A DNA stretch of 64,000 bases from Pectinophora gossypiella (GCF_024362695.1 NC_065407.1:4278001-4342000); one strand, 5' to 3'. Positions 1-13,004 are shown, numbered from the stretch's first letter. The notes: generated by a model from the letters alone, not told the origin. Translations and numbers: made by a program.

Positions 1-220
1 CTCATAAACACTTATTCTATATGGCAACATTTTGTCTATTCACTCGTGATTCGATTGACATCTGTCATCTCTTCTTTTCCTTCTTTCCGGTTAACATGTT
101 TGTCTGGTGAACGTTAATACTGTAACGAATCCAAATTTATATTAGTAATTAATAATTAATCTGAAACTGTAATCTGCAAATATCATTTATTGTGAACGTA
201 TTATTGTGCCTCTGATCATA

Positions 221-3200
221 TCGAGGGTTGAAAGCCAAATGGGTTTAAGCGACATTTTGGGCGAAACTGACTTATATATATATTCGGAATCAGCGATTTT
301 TTCCGCGTCGACTGATCTTGGTTTCAGATCAATCGAAGCTACTTTTTGGCGCTTCAACCAATTAGCACTTTGGGTACATTTTTAAAAACCCGTGTTTCAA
401 CCGACAAAAAAATGCACAAGATTCTGGGCGGGTGGCAAATCAGTCGTATTCCGGGATATGAGTCGGTCACATAAGCTGTTATGTCTTTTCATTTTCATGA
501 TTTGAAGTCTGTTAAAGCGTTTTCCCTGACAGTGTTTTGTTATAGATAAGTCGGTTAAATCATTTGTCCTTAGACGAAACGAAAATAGATTTGGCGCTTA
601 AATCTTTTTGCTTTAATCCAGATTTTATAAATATTGTCGCTTCAACCGTTTTGCCTTCGACAGTTTAAAAGTAAAATTGGCACTTGAACTGTTTTGCCTT
701 TACCGAAAATATTCATAGAATTTGACTTCAGCTATTTATGCTACATTTTTTTAAATTTTTTGTCGTATAAAACAACTATCATTTTCTTTTGAAAGGACTT
801 AAAACGTTTTTCCAAAACAAAAAAGAAATAATGTTAACATTTCAGTCATCGCAATTTTGTATGAAACCTTGTGCCCGCATCACTTCAACATATCAAAATA
901 AGTATGGGCAGGTCCTGGTTGGGCGGTTCACACAGCTAAAAATTACGATTGGGAAGACCGGGAGTGTGCGTGTCATCATGTCACCCAAGCCGTATCCGTT
1001 GATAGTGACTTCTATTTGTGTCTATCCCAAGTCGTTGTTGTGGTAGACTTTGACGTGGCTAGCGGAACCGAACTTCGAATTGAAGATCTGGTAACATGGC
1101 ATACAATCAAGCTGGCCAGCCGAGTTTACCGTGTAATTGTAGGAAGGTTTCCGTTGAGTTTTCCGTATTTGGCGTCTTGGACTAAGATTTTCGAGGACTA
1201 TATCACGCGCTATTCCAGGTTCAGACACACTCATCCCAACTATCAGTTGGCATGTTGAAAGCCACATGTTTGCGCTTGAGTACGTCTTTGTACCGCAGGT
1301 ATTGTCCACCTTGTTTACAGTTCCTTCTAGACACCTCGAAATAGAAAACCTTTCTGTCATCCATTCGCATGACGTGACCGTACCATCGTAGGTGATGTTT
1401 TATGATGAGAGCTTCTATTCCGAATATGCCAGAACGACGTAATACTTCTGTTATTGGAAAACCATCTTGCCGCTTTATGCGAAGGATGGACCTTAGACAT
1501 TTAAAGTGTTACGTATCAAGTACGCCGCTGAGACTTTGTACACTAATATTTTAAGTTTTCCAAAGGCTGCAACCGCACCTGTTATCCGGGCTGGCAACTT
1601 CGATGACTTTGGAGTCATTTCATATTTGAGAACCCAAATATTTTAATTTTGAAACTTCCTCCAGCTCAGCGCCATTTAAAGCAACATTGAAAGAAGCTAC
1701 ATCCCCGAAGCATCCTCTGGATGGTTATTTTAAAAGGGTTTTGCACAAAACTATAAATATTCTGGTGTATGACTTAATTGAATCGGCCATTCCTCGGCCA
1801 GTTTGGTTAACTGACGCATAGATGTGAGACGTGAGAGATCAAAAATGATCTTATTCATTTTAGCCTTAATTTCAATTAAGCTATAAATAACAATTCCACA
1901 GACTATCCCACTTATGCGTGATACAGAAGCGATATATAAAGAAAATAGACTAAGAACCATGGCTCCATGTGTTATAACATAGCCTTGTTTCGCGCCGTAG
2001 GTAACGACGAATAGCTCTGAAAAGTTCTGAAAGTTCTGTTCTGAAATCAAACTGTCGTCATCATGTCGTCATGATATTGTCGTATCAGGATAAGTCATAA
2101 CTTTTCAGGACAATCTGTTTTCTTTAGAGCAATCCACAAGCCGCGTGAAGCCTCACGCAGCACATAACAAAGGCCGATGTTGTTCAAGCCTTTTGGCCTG
2201 AATCTGTTTAATAACAAAACCGTACCCCCATATCTCTGTCCGGACAAAATCATCATTGGGTTTCCGGAAGTACCATTTCTGCATCACGAGATAGAATAAC
2301 GTTAAGGCTAAAATTTAATATCGATCGCCATCGACTCGCAAAGAGGAAGAAGGCTAAAATCATTCCAGCAGCTGACTCCCATATCTTCAGGATGAGTTTG
2401 TATAACCAGTTATTAATGTGTAGGCATTTATACAGTTCAGATGGTATTTTTGATGTGTTGGTATTCGTCATCCTTTTTAGCGCGGTAAGAAGTTCTTCAA
2501 AGGTCGGGGGTGCCGCTAGATCTTAAGCGAAACCCCCGACCTTGTTGTAAGAAACTCGACCGATATGTTGTAACAAACAAGTCACTATTGGGATTTAAGA
2601 CATCGTTAAAATGTGTCCAAAGCGCTGCTAATAAGTCTTTCTGATCAGTGAGGCGTTGGGTCTTTTCCTTGTTGTAGATTGAAACTCTCTTCAAAGTTTG
2701 TGGCCGAAAACAGTCTTGAAGCTGTCGAAAATCTACCGGAACTGGATTGATAGGAATCAGCATAGAGCTGAATTTCACAAGCTTATTCCACCTGGCATTT
2801 GTTTTTGAGACATATGGTGACAGAAAAGCCCGCCTGTAGTTCCCCACGAGCTGATTTTCACGTTAGAACCATCGCACCAATCTTAGTTTTGCGGTCTGGT
2901 TTACCAACCAATAACTTCGGTAGAGCAGAGCACAGCTATAAAAATGCTCGGCAAAGGAACACCATCTATTTATTATTATTATCATCTATATTATCTCATC
3001 GACAGATGTGTCTGCTGCGATTTCCGACGTATCTCGGCTTTAAAAGCATGATCGAGTTCTGTTATTGTTTGTCAACTTCGACGGTATCTTATGGCCAGCT
3101 CGAAGTGGAGGTTTTAGGCGCAAATGTAACAGAAATTTTGATCAAACAAGTCGCTGATCTATCCACCCCTGGCCGCCTCTTAATATGAGAGCAATCACTG

Positions 3201-4161
3201 CAGTCTGTCCTAGTCCCGCGTACCATCTAGTAGGAGCCAGTGCTTGGAACTTGCATCCAGCCACGTGGTCTTAAATTTTTCATATAAAATTTTTCATACA
3301 GTAAATCGGAATTTAAATTTTTCATACAGTAAATCGGAAACAGGTTGTGATAGTGAGATTAAACTCAGCACAGAGTATAAGCATATTAAGTCTTTTTCAA
3401 AGCTATTTGTTTCTTTTATTGCCCGCATTCAGTTGGTGACAGTCATCTGTCATCCGCCATCATACGCGGTTTACCATATACTTAAAAAGTCGAATTAAGC
3501 ATGTGTAACAATATTTATGGTTATATTCTAGATCCTGTTTCTTAATTAAATCGATTTACTCATTATATCCGCCGTGATTTTTCCTAATATTGTAAGGTAC
3601 AAATATCTGTAAATGCCTTGCCCGACTAAAATCTCTCCCAGGAAAAACGGCTAAAGGACCGACTTTATTTCCGATCTTACTAATATTTGGATTTCATACA
3701 ATTGAAATTAGTAGCGGATGGTCACTTAAGATATTTTCCTTCCCTGTCATATAACCTTTTATGGAGGTTAAGCTGATTTGCCTCTAGTCTTCTTTTTTTA
3801 AGAAGTCGTTTAACTCATTTAGCTTTAGTCAAACTAATAAGTGAGAGGTCTCTTAAAGCATTTTGCTTTTAGCCAATATTTGGCTCTAGTGGATATCAAC
3901 CGTTTTTCCTTCAACTGTAATTTAGTTCAATTGAGCCATTTTGTATTAAGCGACTTCTAAAATCTATAACTGATGTGTTTTTCGAACCAAATAAATACAA
4001 AATTGTGCAACGTTTAATTCAAAATAATTCTTAGCATTTTGAACACTTTTGATTCAGTAGTTTTTTTTATATGAATTTTTTTCGAAAAAATAAAACTTTA
4101 AATGGCTCTCCTGTAAAGTTCACAAAATGTCGCTTAAACCCATTTGCCTTTCAACCCTCGA
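221..4161. mobile_element. Non-autonomous TIR DNA transposon, 3.94 kb
   Basis: Bases 221-259 and 4123-4161 are inverted repeats matching at 38 of 39 positions, beginning TCGAGGG. The flanks give a TA duplication; with the outer T/A left out of the element, the duplication reads ATAT. Partial copies of the terminal motif (GTCGCTTNAACC then TTTTGCCTT) recur inside both ends, for example near 348, 593, 636, 678, 3805, 3850, 3894 and 3927, all in the orientation of the right-hand terminus. I see no transposase; the only coding trace is a decayed LINE at about 1050-2850. A TA duplication would suit a Tc1/mariner-like element and a 4-bp duplication other superfamilies, so the class is open. Confidence 0.85.
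1050..2850 (-). pseudogene. Decayed non-LTR retrotransposon reverse transcriptase
   Basis: Read on the minus strand in several frames, this stretch follows a LINE reverse transcriptase from the pre-RT region to the C-terminus. Near 2640-2560 is a segment with RLTDQKDLLAALW; near 2440-2400 IPSELYK; near 2130-2060 GLWIALKKTDCPEKL followed by IRQYHDDMM; near 1980 GAKQGYV; near 1500-1320 RSILRIKRQDGFP, then HLRWYGHVMRMDD. Stops and frame changes separate the blocks, and the YADD-type catalytic box is not preserved. It is carried inside the TIR element at 221-4161. The clade is not certain. Confidence 0.8.
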
Positions 4162-4222
4162 TATTTAAGTAACACAAAGATTGTTAATAAATCGCTGTCA
4201 CACGAACCTCGTTGTTTTAATA

Positions 4223-4240
4223 GGTTATGCTACCAGACAC
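4223..4240 (+). promoter_or_regulatory. Copia primer-binding site
   Basis: The sequence GGTTATGCTACCAGACAC directly follows the 5' LTR. Copia-group elements prime from an internal fragment of initiator tRNA-Met, and their sites often begin GGTTATG, which is what is seen here. Its position and start fit; pairing along the rest was not checked. Confidence 0.6.
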
Positions 4241-4287
4241 GTAAAAGCACAAGCGATTTTTTATATGATCAGTAAACTACTTGTGAT

Positions 4288-7101
4288 ATGGAGGAATTAC
4301 AATCTGGAAATACAAATTCATCACATGTAAGTAACATGTCTTTCGAAAGGCTCCGAGGCGTCGAAAATTTCCAAACATGGAAATTTGCTATGCGCATGGC
4401 GCTCACTTTGGAAAATCTTTGGGACTGTGTGACTGCAGATACAGAAAGCGTGGATGCTGCGCGCGATGGAAAAGCGCTTGCGCGCATCTGCTTAGGGATT
4501 ATGCCCTGTTGCTACCAATATGTACGTGATATAAAAACCAGTAAGAAAGCTTGGGAGACATTGAGTGGAATTTTTGAAGATAAGGGCTTATACAGACGTG
4601 TGCTGCTTCTGCGTCAGCTTCACAAGACTGAGTCATCTCAGTTTGCTAGTATGTCAGAATACATAGAATTTGTGATGGGCTTGGTACATCAGCTTGCCGA
4701 TATAGGGAAGATTATACCAGACAAGGAGGTTTCTGAATTGCTTCTCAGCGGCTTAGGCCATGAATATGATGCACTTGTTTCAAGCTTGGAGACTGCTTCT
4801 ATGACTAAGGACTTAACTAGTGAACTGGTGCGCAGTAGACTTATGCAGGAGGAAGTCAGGAAGAAAACTTCAACTGATGGATCAACGAGTGCTGCATTTA
4901 TTTCTAAAAGTGTACGAAGGACCAGTATAACTTGTACATTCTGCAAGCGTGTCGGCCACGTGGCGTCCAAATGCTTTAAGTTAAAGAAGCTGAAGAAGAA
5001 AGAAAAGGACTCGGAGCAGACATTCTTCGCGTCGGCCTTCTTAGCCACTTATGATCAACAATGGATAGTTGACAGTGGAGCTTCAAACCACATGTGTCGT
5101 GACAAGAGTTTATACAAAAATCTTAGAGACTGTAATAATAATATTACTATTGCTAACAATAGTACACTACCTTGTAAAGGAGTAGGTGACATTTCTCTAG
5201 ATAATTCGGTAAGAAACCTTAAAGATGTTTTATATATTCCTGGTATTTCTGCCAATCTCTTGTCAGTAAGTAAATTGGTTAAGCAAGGGCTCACAATTAC
5301 TTTCAATAATAAGGGTTGTTACATTTATAAATATTGTAAGATGGAAGGTAAGCCTATAGCTACAGCTTCAAACTATCGGGGTATTTACAAACTAAATGTT
5401 GGTGTAGGTGAAAAATCTTCACATAAGGAACACTCTACGCTCATGTGTACTAGGCATGAACCAGAGAGTGTCACAGATGCAGCTAGGTCAAATGTGTCAG
5501 CTGAATTATGGCATAAAAGGTTGGGCCACTTGAACGTGAATGATATGAATATTCTTAAAAATGGTGCTTCAATTGGTGTTTGTTTTCAGCCTACTGATAA
5601 TAATCAAGATTGTATAGCATGCTTGGAAGGCAAAATGCCAGCTAAGCCATATCCAGTTGGTGAAGCAAAGCGTGCTACGCAGCCATTGCAGCTCATCCAT
5701 TCTGATGTTTGTGGACCAATGCCGGAGGCCAGCTGGGGAGGGGCGAAGTATTTCGTCACCTTCACTGACGACTACACCCGAAGAAGTTTTGTGTACCTGA
5801 TTAGGAATAAAAATGAGGTAATGTCTAATTTTATTTATTTTAAGAAGCTTGTAGAAAAACAATTGGGCTCTTCTATAAAAGTGTTGCGTTCAGATAATGC
5901 GGGTGAATATACTGGTGCTAAATTTCAAGAATACCTAAAAAATCAGGGTATCATTCATCAAACATCGGTTCCATATTGTGCTCAGCAGAATGGTGTCTCG
6001 GAACGATTGAACCGGACACTTGTTGAAAAGGCAAGGTGTATGTTACAGGAAGCAGGTCTCTGCAAACGATATTGGGGAGAGGCTTTAATGACAGCTGTTT
6101 ACCTTAAAAATAGGTGCCCTACTTCTGCTTTAGCGGGACTGACTCCGATGGAGAAGTGGACCGGGTCTATTCCTGACCTTAGTCATCTCCATGTGTTTGG
6201 CTGTATTGCATATTCCCTTGTGCCTGAGCAACATCGCCGTAAGCTTGATGTTAAAAGCAAACCGTATGTATTCGTAGGTTACAGTGAAACCTCAAAAGGT
6301 TTCAGACTGATGGACCCTCATAAACCGGGCAAAGTTTTAATATCTAGGAATGTAGTTTTTATAGAAAATAAATTTTATACCAAAGACACAAATATTAATA
6401 ATATGCAAACTAATGATTTTATTTATTATGATTATTTTAGTGATAAAAGCTGTGATAATAGAATTAATAATTTTAATAATGAATCTAATAATGGAATAAA
6501 TTCTGTAGGCAATATGCAGGAATCTAGCCAGCAATCTGAGCCGACTCCTGGTATTGATTGTGAACTGAATTCTAGTCAATGTAATGTACTGAATATTCAT
6601 GATAATTCTAGTCATACTTTAGGGCCGAATTCTAGTCATAATTCCATACAGAATTCCACTAATGATTCTTGTGTTACAGGTATTGAGGACGAGGAGTACT
6701 GCACGGGCAGTGAGACCGAATCCAACTCGGTGTGGTCGCCGACTAATGATGGCTCGCGCTCTGAGCGCTTGAGCTCGTCTGGTGGGACTCCATCTCGAGG
6801 GGAAGCGTCGTCTGGTTCGCCGCCGCCTGCCGTCGTGCGGCCCGTTCGTTCTACTCGCTCTAAGCTGCCGCCAAAGTATGGTGACTATGAGGTAGACTAT
6901 TCTCTTGTGGCTCAGGACATCACACTCGATGAGCCACTTACATATGAGGAGGCAATCTCAGGTCCTAACTCTGAGCATTGGCAGTCGGCAATGCAATCTG
7001 AATATAATTCTTTGATTGTAAACAAAGTATGGCGATTAGTTGATAGACCTTTAAATCAAAACATTGTTAAATGTAAGTGGGTCTATAAAACTAAGTATGA
7101 C
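4288..7101 (+). CDS. Copia gag, protease, integrase and start of RT
   Basis: This is the open 5' part of the copia polyprotein, starting at the first ATG after the primer-binding site. Residues 18-200 form a UBN2-type Gag. A zinc knuckle follows (C216, C219, H224, C229) and binds RNA. The aspartic protease has DSG at 262-264. The pre-integrase zinc site uses H409, H414, C442 and C445. The integrase catalytic residues are visible as D473 (HSD), D536 (RSDNAGE) and E572 (GVSERLNR). The frame then enters the RT leader, where WVYKTKYD should be followed by ADGKF. Instead, the 15.3-kb insertion adds 19 foreign codons and a stop at 7158. Asn codons are frequent in the linker at 6380-6660. All catalytic residues of this half are intact. 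Confidence 0.93.
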
Positions 7102-7859
7102 CATGGGTTCTCATCGCGAACATTAGGAAACATTGTTCAAAAAAAATTCAATAGATGACGCTAATAGTACCGATTTGTAATTAAAGTTTCTTTAAAAGCC
7201 AATAATCGATAAATAGGCACTAAAATTATGTTTTATAATTTAAAAGTTATACTCCAACCAAAAGTTAATCAAAGATATTGGCATTTAATGGAGATTTTTA
7301 TATTTTTAAATTTAGTGGTTACTCTAGCGGATTTACGTCGGAACTACGTCGAGTATGGAGCTTGTTGAGGGGTTGAACGATCTAGTTTTAATCAACGCCA
7401 TCTATAACTGTGTGTAAGAAGGTCGCTTAAAGTTGCGCCATCTATCGTTAATTATTGCAACATCGATCTAGCTTTGCCACAGATAATAAAATATTACGTT
7501 TTTAAAAGTTTGTGTTTATTTGCAAAATACATTTTTATTGAATTTATTAAATGTTTAGTTGTAATTCCGTTGTAATAATTATGGGAGATACAATATCAAA
7601 TTTTAAAAATAATATAACTACCTATAGATATCATTAGAAACTAAATTTTAGAACAAAAAAAACGCAACTTTCAAATAACGTATAGTACCTACCTACCTTT
7701 GAAAATGTTTGTTTTCGTTCGTTTGAATTCCGAGTCGAACGCGCCTTCTACGTTTTGTGTATTGTGATTTACAAACTGACCCTGGACTGAAATCGGACTT
7801 TGATTTGGCTTCATGAAACCTGCTTTCACGTAGCGACACAGGAACAGTGGTTATAAAAA
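7102..7859. other. Left flank of the THAP gene inside the insertion
   Basis: AT-rich non-coding DNA between the insertion boundary and the THAP start codon. It would hold the promoter, but I see no clear TATA box or binding site. TAGATGACGCTAA near 7151 resembles, in inverted form, the arm of the palindrome near the right end (22273-22300). GCCATCTAT occurs twice, near 7387 and 7437. Confidence 0.4.
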
Positions 7860-10800
7860 ATGCCTGCAGACAATTGTTCTTATTATAATTGTACAAATTC
7901 TTCGGAACAGAAGTCAATGTTCCGTTTTCCGTGGAATGACGTCAACCGCCTAAAAGTATGGCTTGAGAATTGCGGTAAGTAGTTAAACGTTTACTTTTAT
8001 TTATTTTTAATATTAAACTGCAAAAAGTTATCAAACAAACAATTTGAAAGAATCAATGACAATCAAGACTGGAATAAAATAAAAAGAAATACCTACTTAA
8101 CATGGTGGTAAAGTTATTGCCACTCCCCCTATTTGCTAGACTATTATTTTGATAATCGGTTTATCATTTGTCACCATTTAGTTTACCATAATTAATGTAA
8201 TACTTAAAATCAAGCTGAGATCAACAGTTTAGAGCAGTAGAACAGTTTTTTCTGTCTGAAGAACATAATATAATTAGGTATTGTGCTCAATGTCAATTTG
8301 GAATTATTAAATTAACTTTTGTACAATTGGGTAATTTAGCATGGCATATAGATATACTAATCAAACTTGAAAATCTTAATTAGTGATTTTTAACATATTC
8401 TTACTGGGAACTCAGGGCCTCCAGATTCTGAACCAATTGCTGTAACTACTAAAGCACGAATAGTCAAAAACTTGTAAAGTACCTACTATATGCCAATACT
8501 GTATGTGATGCATTTATATTTCCAAGTGAACTGTGGAATAAAAGGGACAAAAGTTAAAAAAAGTCAATCAAGTACATAATTATTTCTGAATTTTGGACTG
8601 TTTTATTGAACAGTTTATAGACCAGGGCGGTTAAAATACCCACATTGAAGCAATTCATATAAGTAAGCAATATTGCAGTTTCACATTTGTGCATATAAAA
8701 GTAAGTGTGCGATGCAAACAAATGTCAAATAGCAATATTGCTTTCTTAGATGAATTGCTTTGATGTAGCCATTTTGACCCCCCAGATATCTACTTACACA
8801 TTTACTTTTAATTTAAGTTGAAAATAAATAAAAATAAAACATTAATTTATTTCTTCTTATACAGTCTTAATAGATACCTAAGATAAATTACTATCTACCA
8901 AACCTACAGTTTTATACCAATTTCACACATCGGGACTGTGTACAGAAGCCAGGAACCCAAATGAGGTATACCTAGTATCTTGGTCTCGCTCACGCCTGAC
9001 TACCTTTCAGCAGGTACCAATCTATACATACATTATGTATAGGTAGGTACCTACAAGAACTTAATAAGACATGTCAAAAGTTGCTGTATTAGTGGATTCT
9101 GCCTCTGTGTATTATTGATTAGAACATTAGGCTTATGATCTGGAGGTCCGGATACTGTTCCTGATATTATCAAAATTACTTTGTGAGATTATTCATCACA
9201 AATCAAATATTTTTAATGATCACAAACAGAACATACAAAAATTTATGCAACATACCTACTACAGTACAAATGGGAGGCCTGTTTAAGCAATTTCTTCCAG
9301 GCAACCACTACCAAGATCCAACCATTAATCTTTGTTTAGTTATGACAATGCGGACTAAGTCATTTGTCCGAAAAAGTAAGAGTAAGCTTTGCTTCAGAAA
9401 TTATATAGTTGGTCCGGGCTACCACCAAAACGATTACCTCCTGTTATTTGAGGGTAGAGGGTAGAGATGATCCAGCAGTGGAACATCTATAGGCTATTTA
9501 TGTTTTATTGAACATTATATTCTTTTCTTGTAGGTAATATGAACATTGCCCACTTGCCTGCAGAAAATTTGCGGTCAAGGTATTTATGCATTGACCATTT
9601 CAATATCAAGTATGTACGAAATGAGACTGGTCATAGAAAAAGACTCCAGAGAAGTGCAGTTCCAGAACCATATCAGACTCAAGACCTTCAAAATCGCTCA
9701 AGCACTTCCTCACCAGGTAAGCACAATTAATTTGTCAAGTTATTACCTACAATTGGGTAGGTAGGTACTTACCTACCACCGAATTAATACAAATACAATC
9801 ACATTTTTATTGTAGTTTAGGTACCTATTGCTTGAATATCTACATAATATTGGGTTTTAGTATAGTGATAGTGAGTTATTACGTGAATGATACCTACCGA
9901 CCTTGAGTTTTTTGAAATGTTAGGTACCTAGCTAATTACAACTTACCTACTACTTAGATGTAGACAAGTTAATGGAGGTACCTACCTACCTAGTTAAATG
10001 TTTAAAGTAGGGGATAGGTTGTTTGTATGAAGTGTCCGGGCTGTGATGATAGTTAGGTTCGATAGGTGCCTATAGACGTCTCGATTCCGAACCATTTTCA
10101 GTAACTAAACTATAATAAAGCCGTATTAACATAAATTGTAGGGTTTAAAATAATTAAAGACGTAAAATATTATGAAAACAGAAATTTACGACTTTATTGT
10201 ACCTATACCAAGATACCTACCTACTATCTATAATACCTACTTAATACCCTAATAGGTAAGTTAGGTAGCTATAGGTAGAAAAAGTAGCTTTTCGCTTTCA
10301 ACTTTACGCAGACGGCGATTGTCGTAGATGCGTAGGTAATGTAACCTACCATAACGTAACCATTTGTTTAAGTCTGAAGAGGTAACAAACATATAGGCAG
10401 ATTTACTTACATACCTACTACGCATCGCATCGCATCGGACCTATCATTTGCGTTTGCGCGACTCAGCCAGTAGGTAGGTACCTGCCTACCTACAATCGTA
10501 ATAACACGTGACCTCGCGCAACGCAACAAGCCAGAATGGATCTTATCTTTATAATGACATAAAGTCTATAGTTGCTCGACACACGTAATTGAGACGTAGT
10601 TGTTTACAATCTTGTACAAAACAGTGCACCGCGCTTACAGGGCTTATAGGTATATATTATAGCGGTTATTAAACTACCCAAACGCGATGCGTCGAGATTA
10701 CTCGAGATCGCGGGCTCGGGCATCGAGATCGGGCAGTGTTATAATAAATAGTTCATTGGTGGGCGACCCACGATTTCGTCATACATTTTATAGGTAGGTA

Positions 10801-11161
10801 GGTAGGTTACATTGGTACACACGATGACCTGAAGCATCGTGTGTGGCAGATGAATCGAGTTAATGTAGGTAATAAAGCCTTATCATTCCACTTACTTAAG
10901 TAGGTAGGACATTATTTAATACAATTTTTCTTTTTAGGTTCATCAGGTACTTTTTAAGTACTGACACCGAAAAAGGTGTACAAAAATAAACGGCTTCGCG
11001 ACTGCGAACTTGAAGAGCTCGTGGAGCCGCCAGCAGTAGCATACCAGTTTAACACGCCGAAGAGAAGACGGTTGTCAATTACTGAAGACACGTCAAAATG
11101 CAAAGTATTAAAAAAGAAATTAGTATTGTATCTAACAAAAACAAAATGTAACACCTTTTGA
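7860..11161 (+). CDS. THAP-type zinc-finger protein, three exons
   Basis: Exons 7860-7974, 9534-9716 and 10959-11161 join in phase to about 166 codons. The first two encode a THAP DNA-binding domain of the C2CH type: C6 and C11, then C57 and H60, with W34, the FRFP motif at 21-24 and a C-terminal AVPEPY matching the family's AVPxxF. Splice sites are GCG/gtaagt, ttgtag/GTAAT and CACCAG/gtaag. The last acceptor is uncertain: TTTTAAG/TACTG opens a basic tail with TPKK and TPKRRRL, whereas the stronger-looking CTTTTTAG/GTTC upstream stops after six codons. THAP proteins bind DNA as transcription factors or as P-element transposases. No RNase H-fold transposase region follows; the gene is complete but short. 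It lies in a segment that recently entered a copia element. Intron 1 contains a MITE and an old SINE. Confidence 0.75.
8625..8783. mobile_element. MITE in THAP intron 1
   Basis: A 159-bp palindromic repeat whose left end (GGGCGGTTAAAATACCC) pairs imperfectly with its right end. A second copy of the family lies at 25937-26095. Both contain GAAGCAATTCAT or GCAATTCATCT and its inverse GATGAATTGCTT. It lacks coding capacity. Target duplication is unclear. Confidence 0.75.
9095..9502 (+). mobile_element. Old tRNA-derived SINE, interrupted
   Basis: The stretch 9097-9190 (ending CTTTGTGAG) and 9365-9502 (starting TTTGTCCGAAAAAGTAAG) follow the SINE at 63061-63400 with many substitutions. Between them, about 9195-9355, is a fragment of a LINE 3' region sharing AGCAATTTCTTCCAGGCAAC with 45125-45150. 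The divergence shows this segment was already old when it moved into the copia element. Confidence 0.7.
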
Positions 11162-11207
11162 ATTAAAGAAGTAGTTTAATTGAATATTTATTGTATTTTC
11201 ATTCTAG

Positions 11208-12596
11208 TGTAATGTTTAAAATTTAATGAAGAGATGATGAAGAAGATGGTGGATTGATGAAATAAGAAATAAGCAAATGGGTTTACTCGAATTTATTAAT
11301 CACTAAGAAAACCAAAGTTACACAAAAATATAAATAGGTATTTGGAACTTTTAAATCCTAAGGGTACATTCCAGGTATTCAAGGCCACTGGTCATTCGTT
11401 AAGCATTATTAAAAGAAATAAGAAAGGTATTATAAAAACCTCCCTAGCTCGTTTGCCCTCGGCGGCGGGAAGGAAGCCGAGCCGACTAGGAGCAGCTACC
11501 AATAAGCTGTAGCTGTAGCAGAACAGCTGTACAAAACACCCGTCATAGAACAGAACAGCCTTCGTAAAACAGACGTCTCGAAACAGACGTCTCAAAACAG
11601 CCATCACAAAACAGCCATCCCAAAACAGCCATCCCAAAACAGCCATCCCAAAACACCTCCTGTGGACAAAACGCACAGGGGTAAATCAAACCTCTAGGGG
11701 CGGAGGCACAACCTAACTAACTCCCCAAAATCGTATAAAAAGACTCACCTGTCGGAGGTCGAGAAGCCACGTATGCGGCCAACGTACGATGACGTCGATG
11801 CCACGACGCTGGGACAAAATGGCGGAGCAACGTGTTCACGCCACGGACACCAAAACCACACCTATTCGGAACAAATCGCACATTAGAATCCTGACCGCAA
11901 CATTAACACTCACGAGTCACGACAGATGACAGAAATGTATAACTTACCAGAATAAAAATTTACGAAGATTTGGCGGCGCGTGCGACGGAGTTGCGGGCCA
12001 CCGGTCACACGCTTATAAACCGCCTAAAAGAAAAACAATGACAACATATATCGACACTGATAATTACGATTAAAATGCTATAACGCATTATAAAGACAAA
12101 TTCTCACCCGAAATTCACACTAAAAATTGAAGGTGTGGACACACCCGCTCGGCGGAGCGCTGTCTGGGGAATGCGGCAGCTCGCAGGCGCAGGACTATAT
12201 AAATCGCCCAATTCAACGCCTACGTCACGGACAAAGCCAGTACAACCTCAATCGTCCGTTAGATGACGCCGCCGTCGCACACCCAAAATGCAACCCTGAC
12301 TGACTCAAAATGAATCTGACTGAAAATTCCCGACGTGTGTTAAATATTGACACCAACATTCTTCAGCAACTACTTGACAAGGGACTCCAAGATATAGCCT
12401 TCCGTATAATATCGGCACACGCCATCTTCCGGTTACTGGTGGAAAGTCGTCGACTGCGGAGCCCAACGATAGCAAGTCGATGGTCCCGGACCTTCCACTG
12501 AACAACGCGAGATGGCGCTGTGTCCAATACTACACAAAAAAGCTATAAAACGGGTCCCCTGTAACTAATCCGGAGGCTGAAAGAAACGGCACTACA
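11208..12596. repeat. Left LTR of the non-autonomous element
   Basis: Differs from the right LTR at about four places that I can see: a one-base deletion and a substitution near the start, a missing four-base TTAC near 11948, and A/G near 12242. It contains a short tandem run of CAAAACAGCCATCC near 11595-11655 and a TATAAA near 12544. Small reading frames of 94 and 63 codons occur in both LTRs and show no family signature. Confidence 0.93.
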
Positions 12597-13004
12597 ATAC
12601 CTCCCCACCCAAAAGGATTTCCGAGTGAAAAAAAAAATTATTAAAAAAAATAAAACAAACGAGGAAATCCCAGCTGGCCCTCCAGCTGATCCCTCAAACA
12701 AACCAAAACTCAAACCTCAACAAAAATATTCAAGTTTAACTTGAAAGGGAAATAATTTAAAATAAAAAGTAAAACTATAGCAATGAAAATAAATAAAGGC
12801 AAAAAAATGCCATTCAGTACAAACAGCAAAAATAAAATCCTAGAAATACAAAGAAAAACTTAAAAAGAATAGAAAAAATAAAGGCAAAAATGCCATTGCC
12901 GGCAGAGGCCGCACAACTTACAAACTTGCCCGAGACGGCACATAAACCACCCGTGCTCACCATGAGCACAGCAACATCAGACAGCATCCATAAAATTCTT
13001 CGCA

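Larger units (their letters stand above)
1..4222 (+). repeat. 5' LTR of the copia element, interrupted
   Basis: Bases 1-220 and 4162-4222 together match 24039-24317 with no difference that I can see. The LTR ends in TTTAATA immediately before the primer-binding site. The gap between the halves is the TIR element at 221-4161. The true start is outside the window. Confidence 0.93.

Noticed and set aside
789..1258. Plus-strand frames of 80-85 codons in the TIR element
   Set aside because: They lie opposite the minus-strand LINE remnant or in AT-rich DNA and match nothing.
4269..6615. Minus-strand frames of 72-119 codons within the copia gene
   Set aside because: Antisense shadows of the gag-pol frame.
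11392..11676. 94-codon minus frame repeated at 18596-18880, and 63-codon plus frame repeated at 12310 and 19518
   Set aside because: They are identical because they lie in the two LTRs; the first is built on a CAAAACAGCCATCC tandem run and neither shows a domain.
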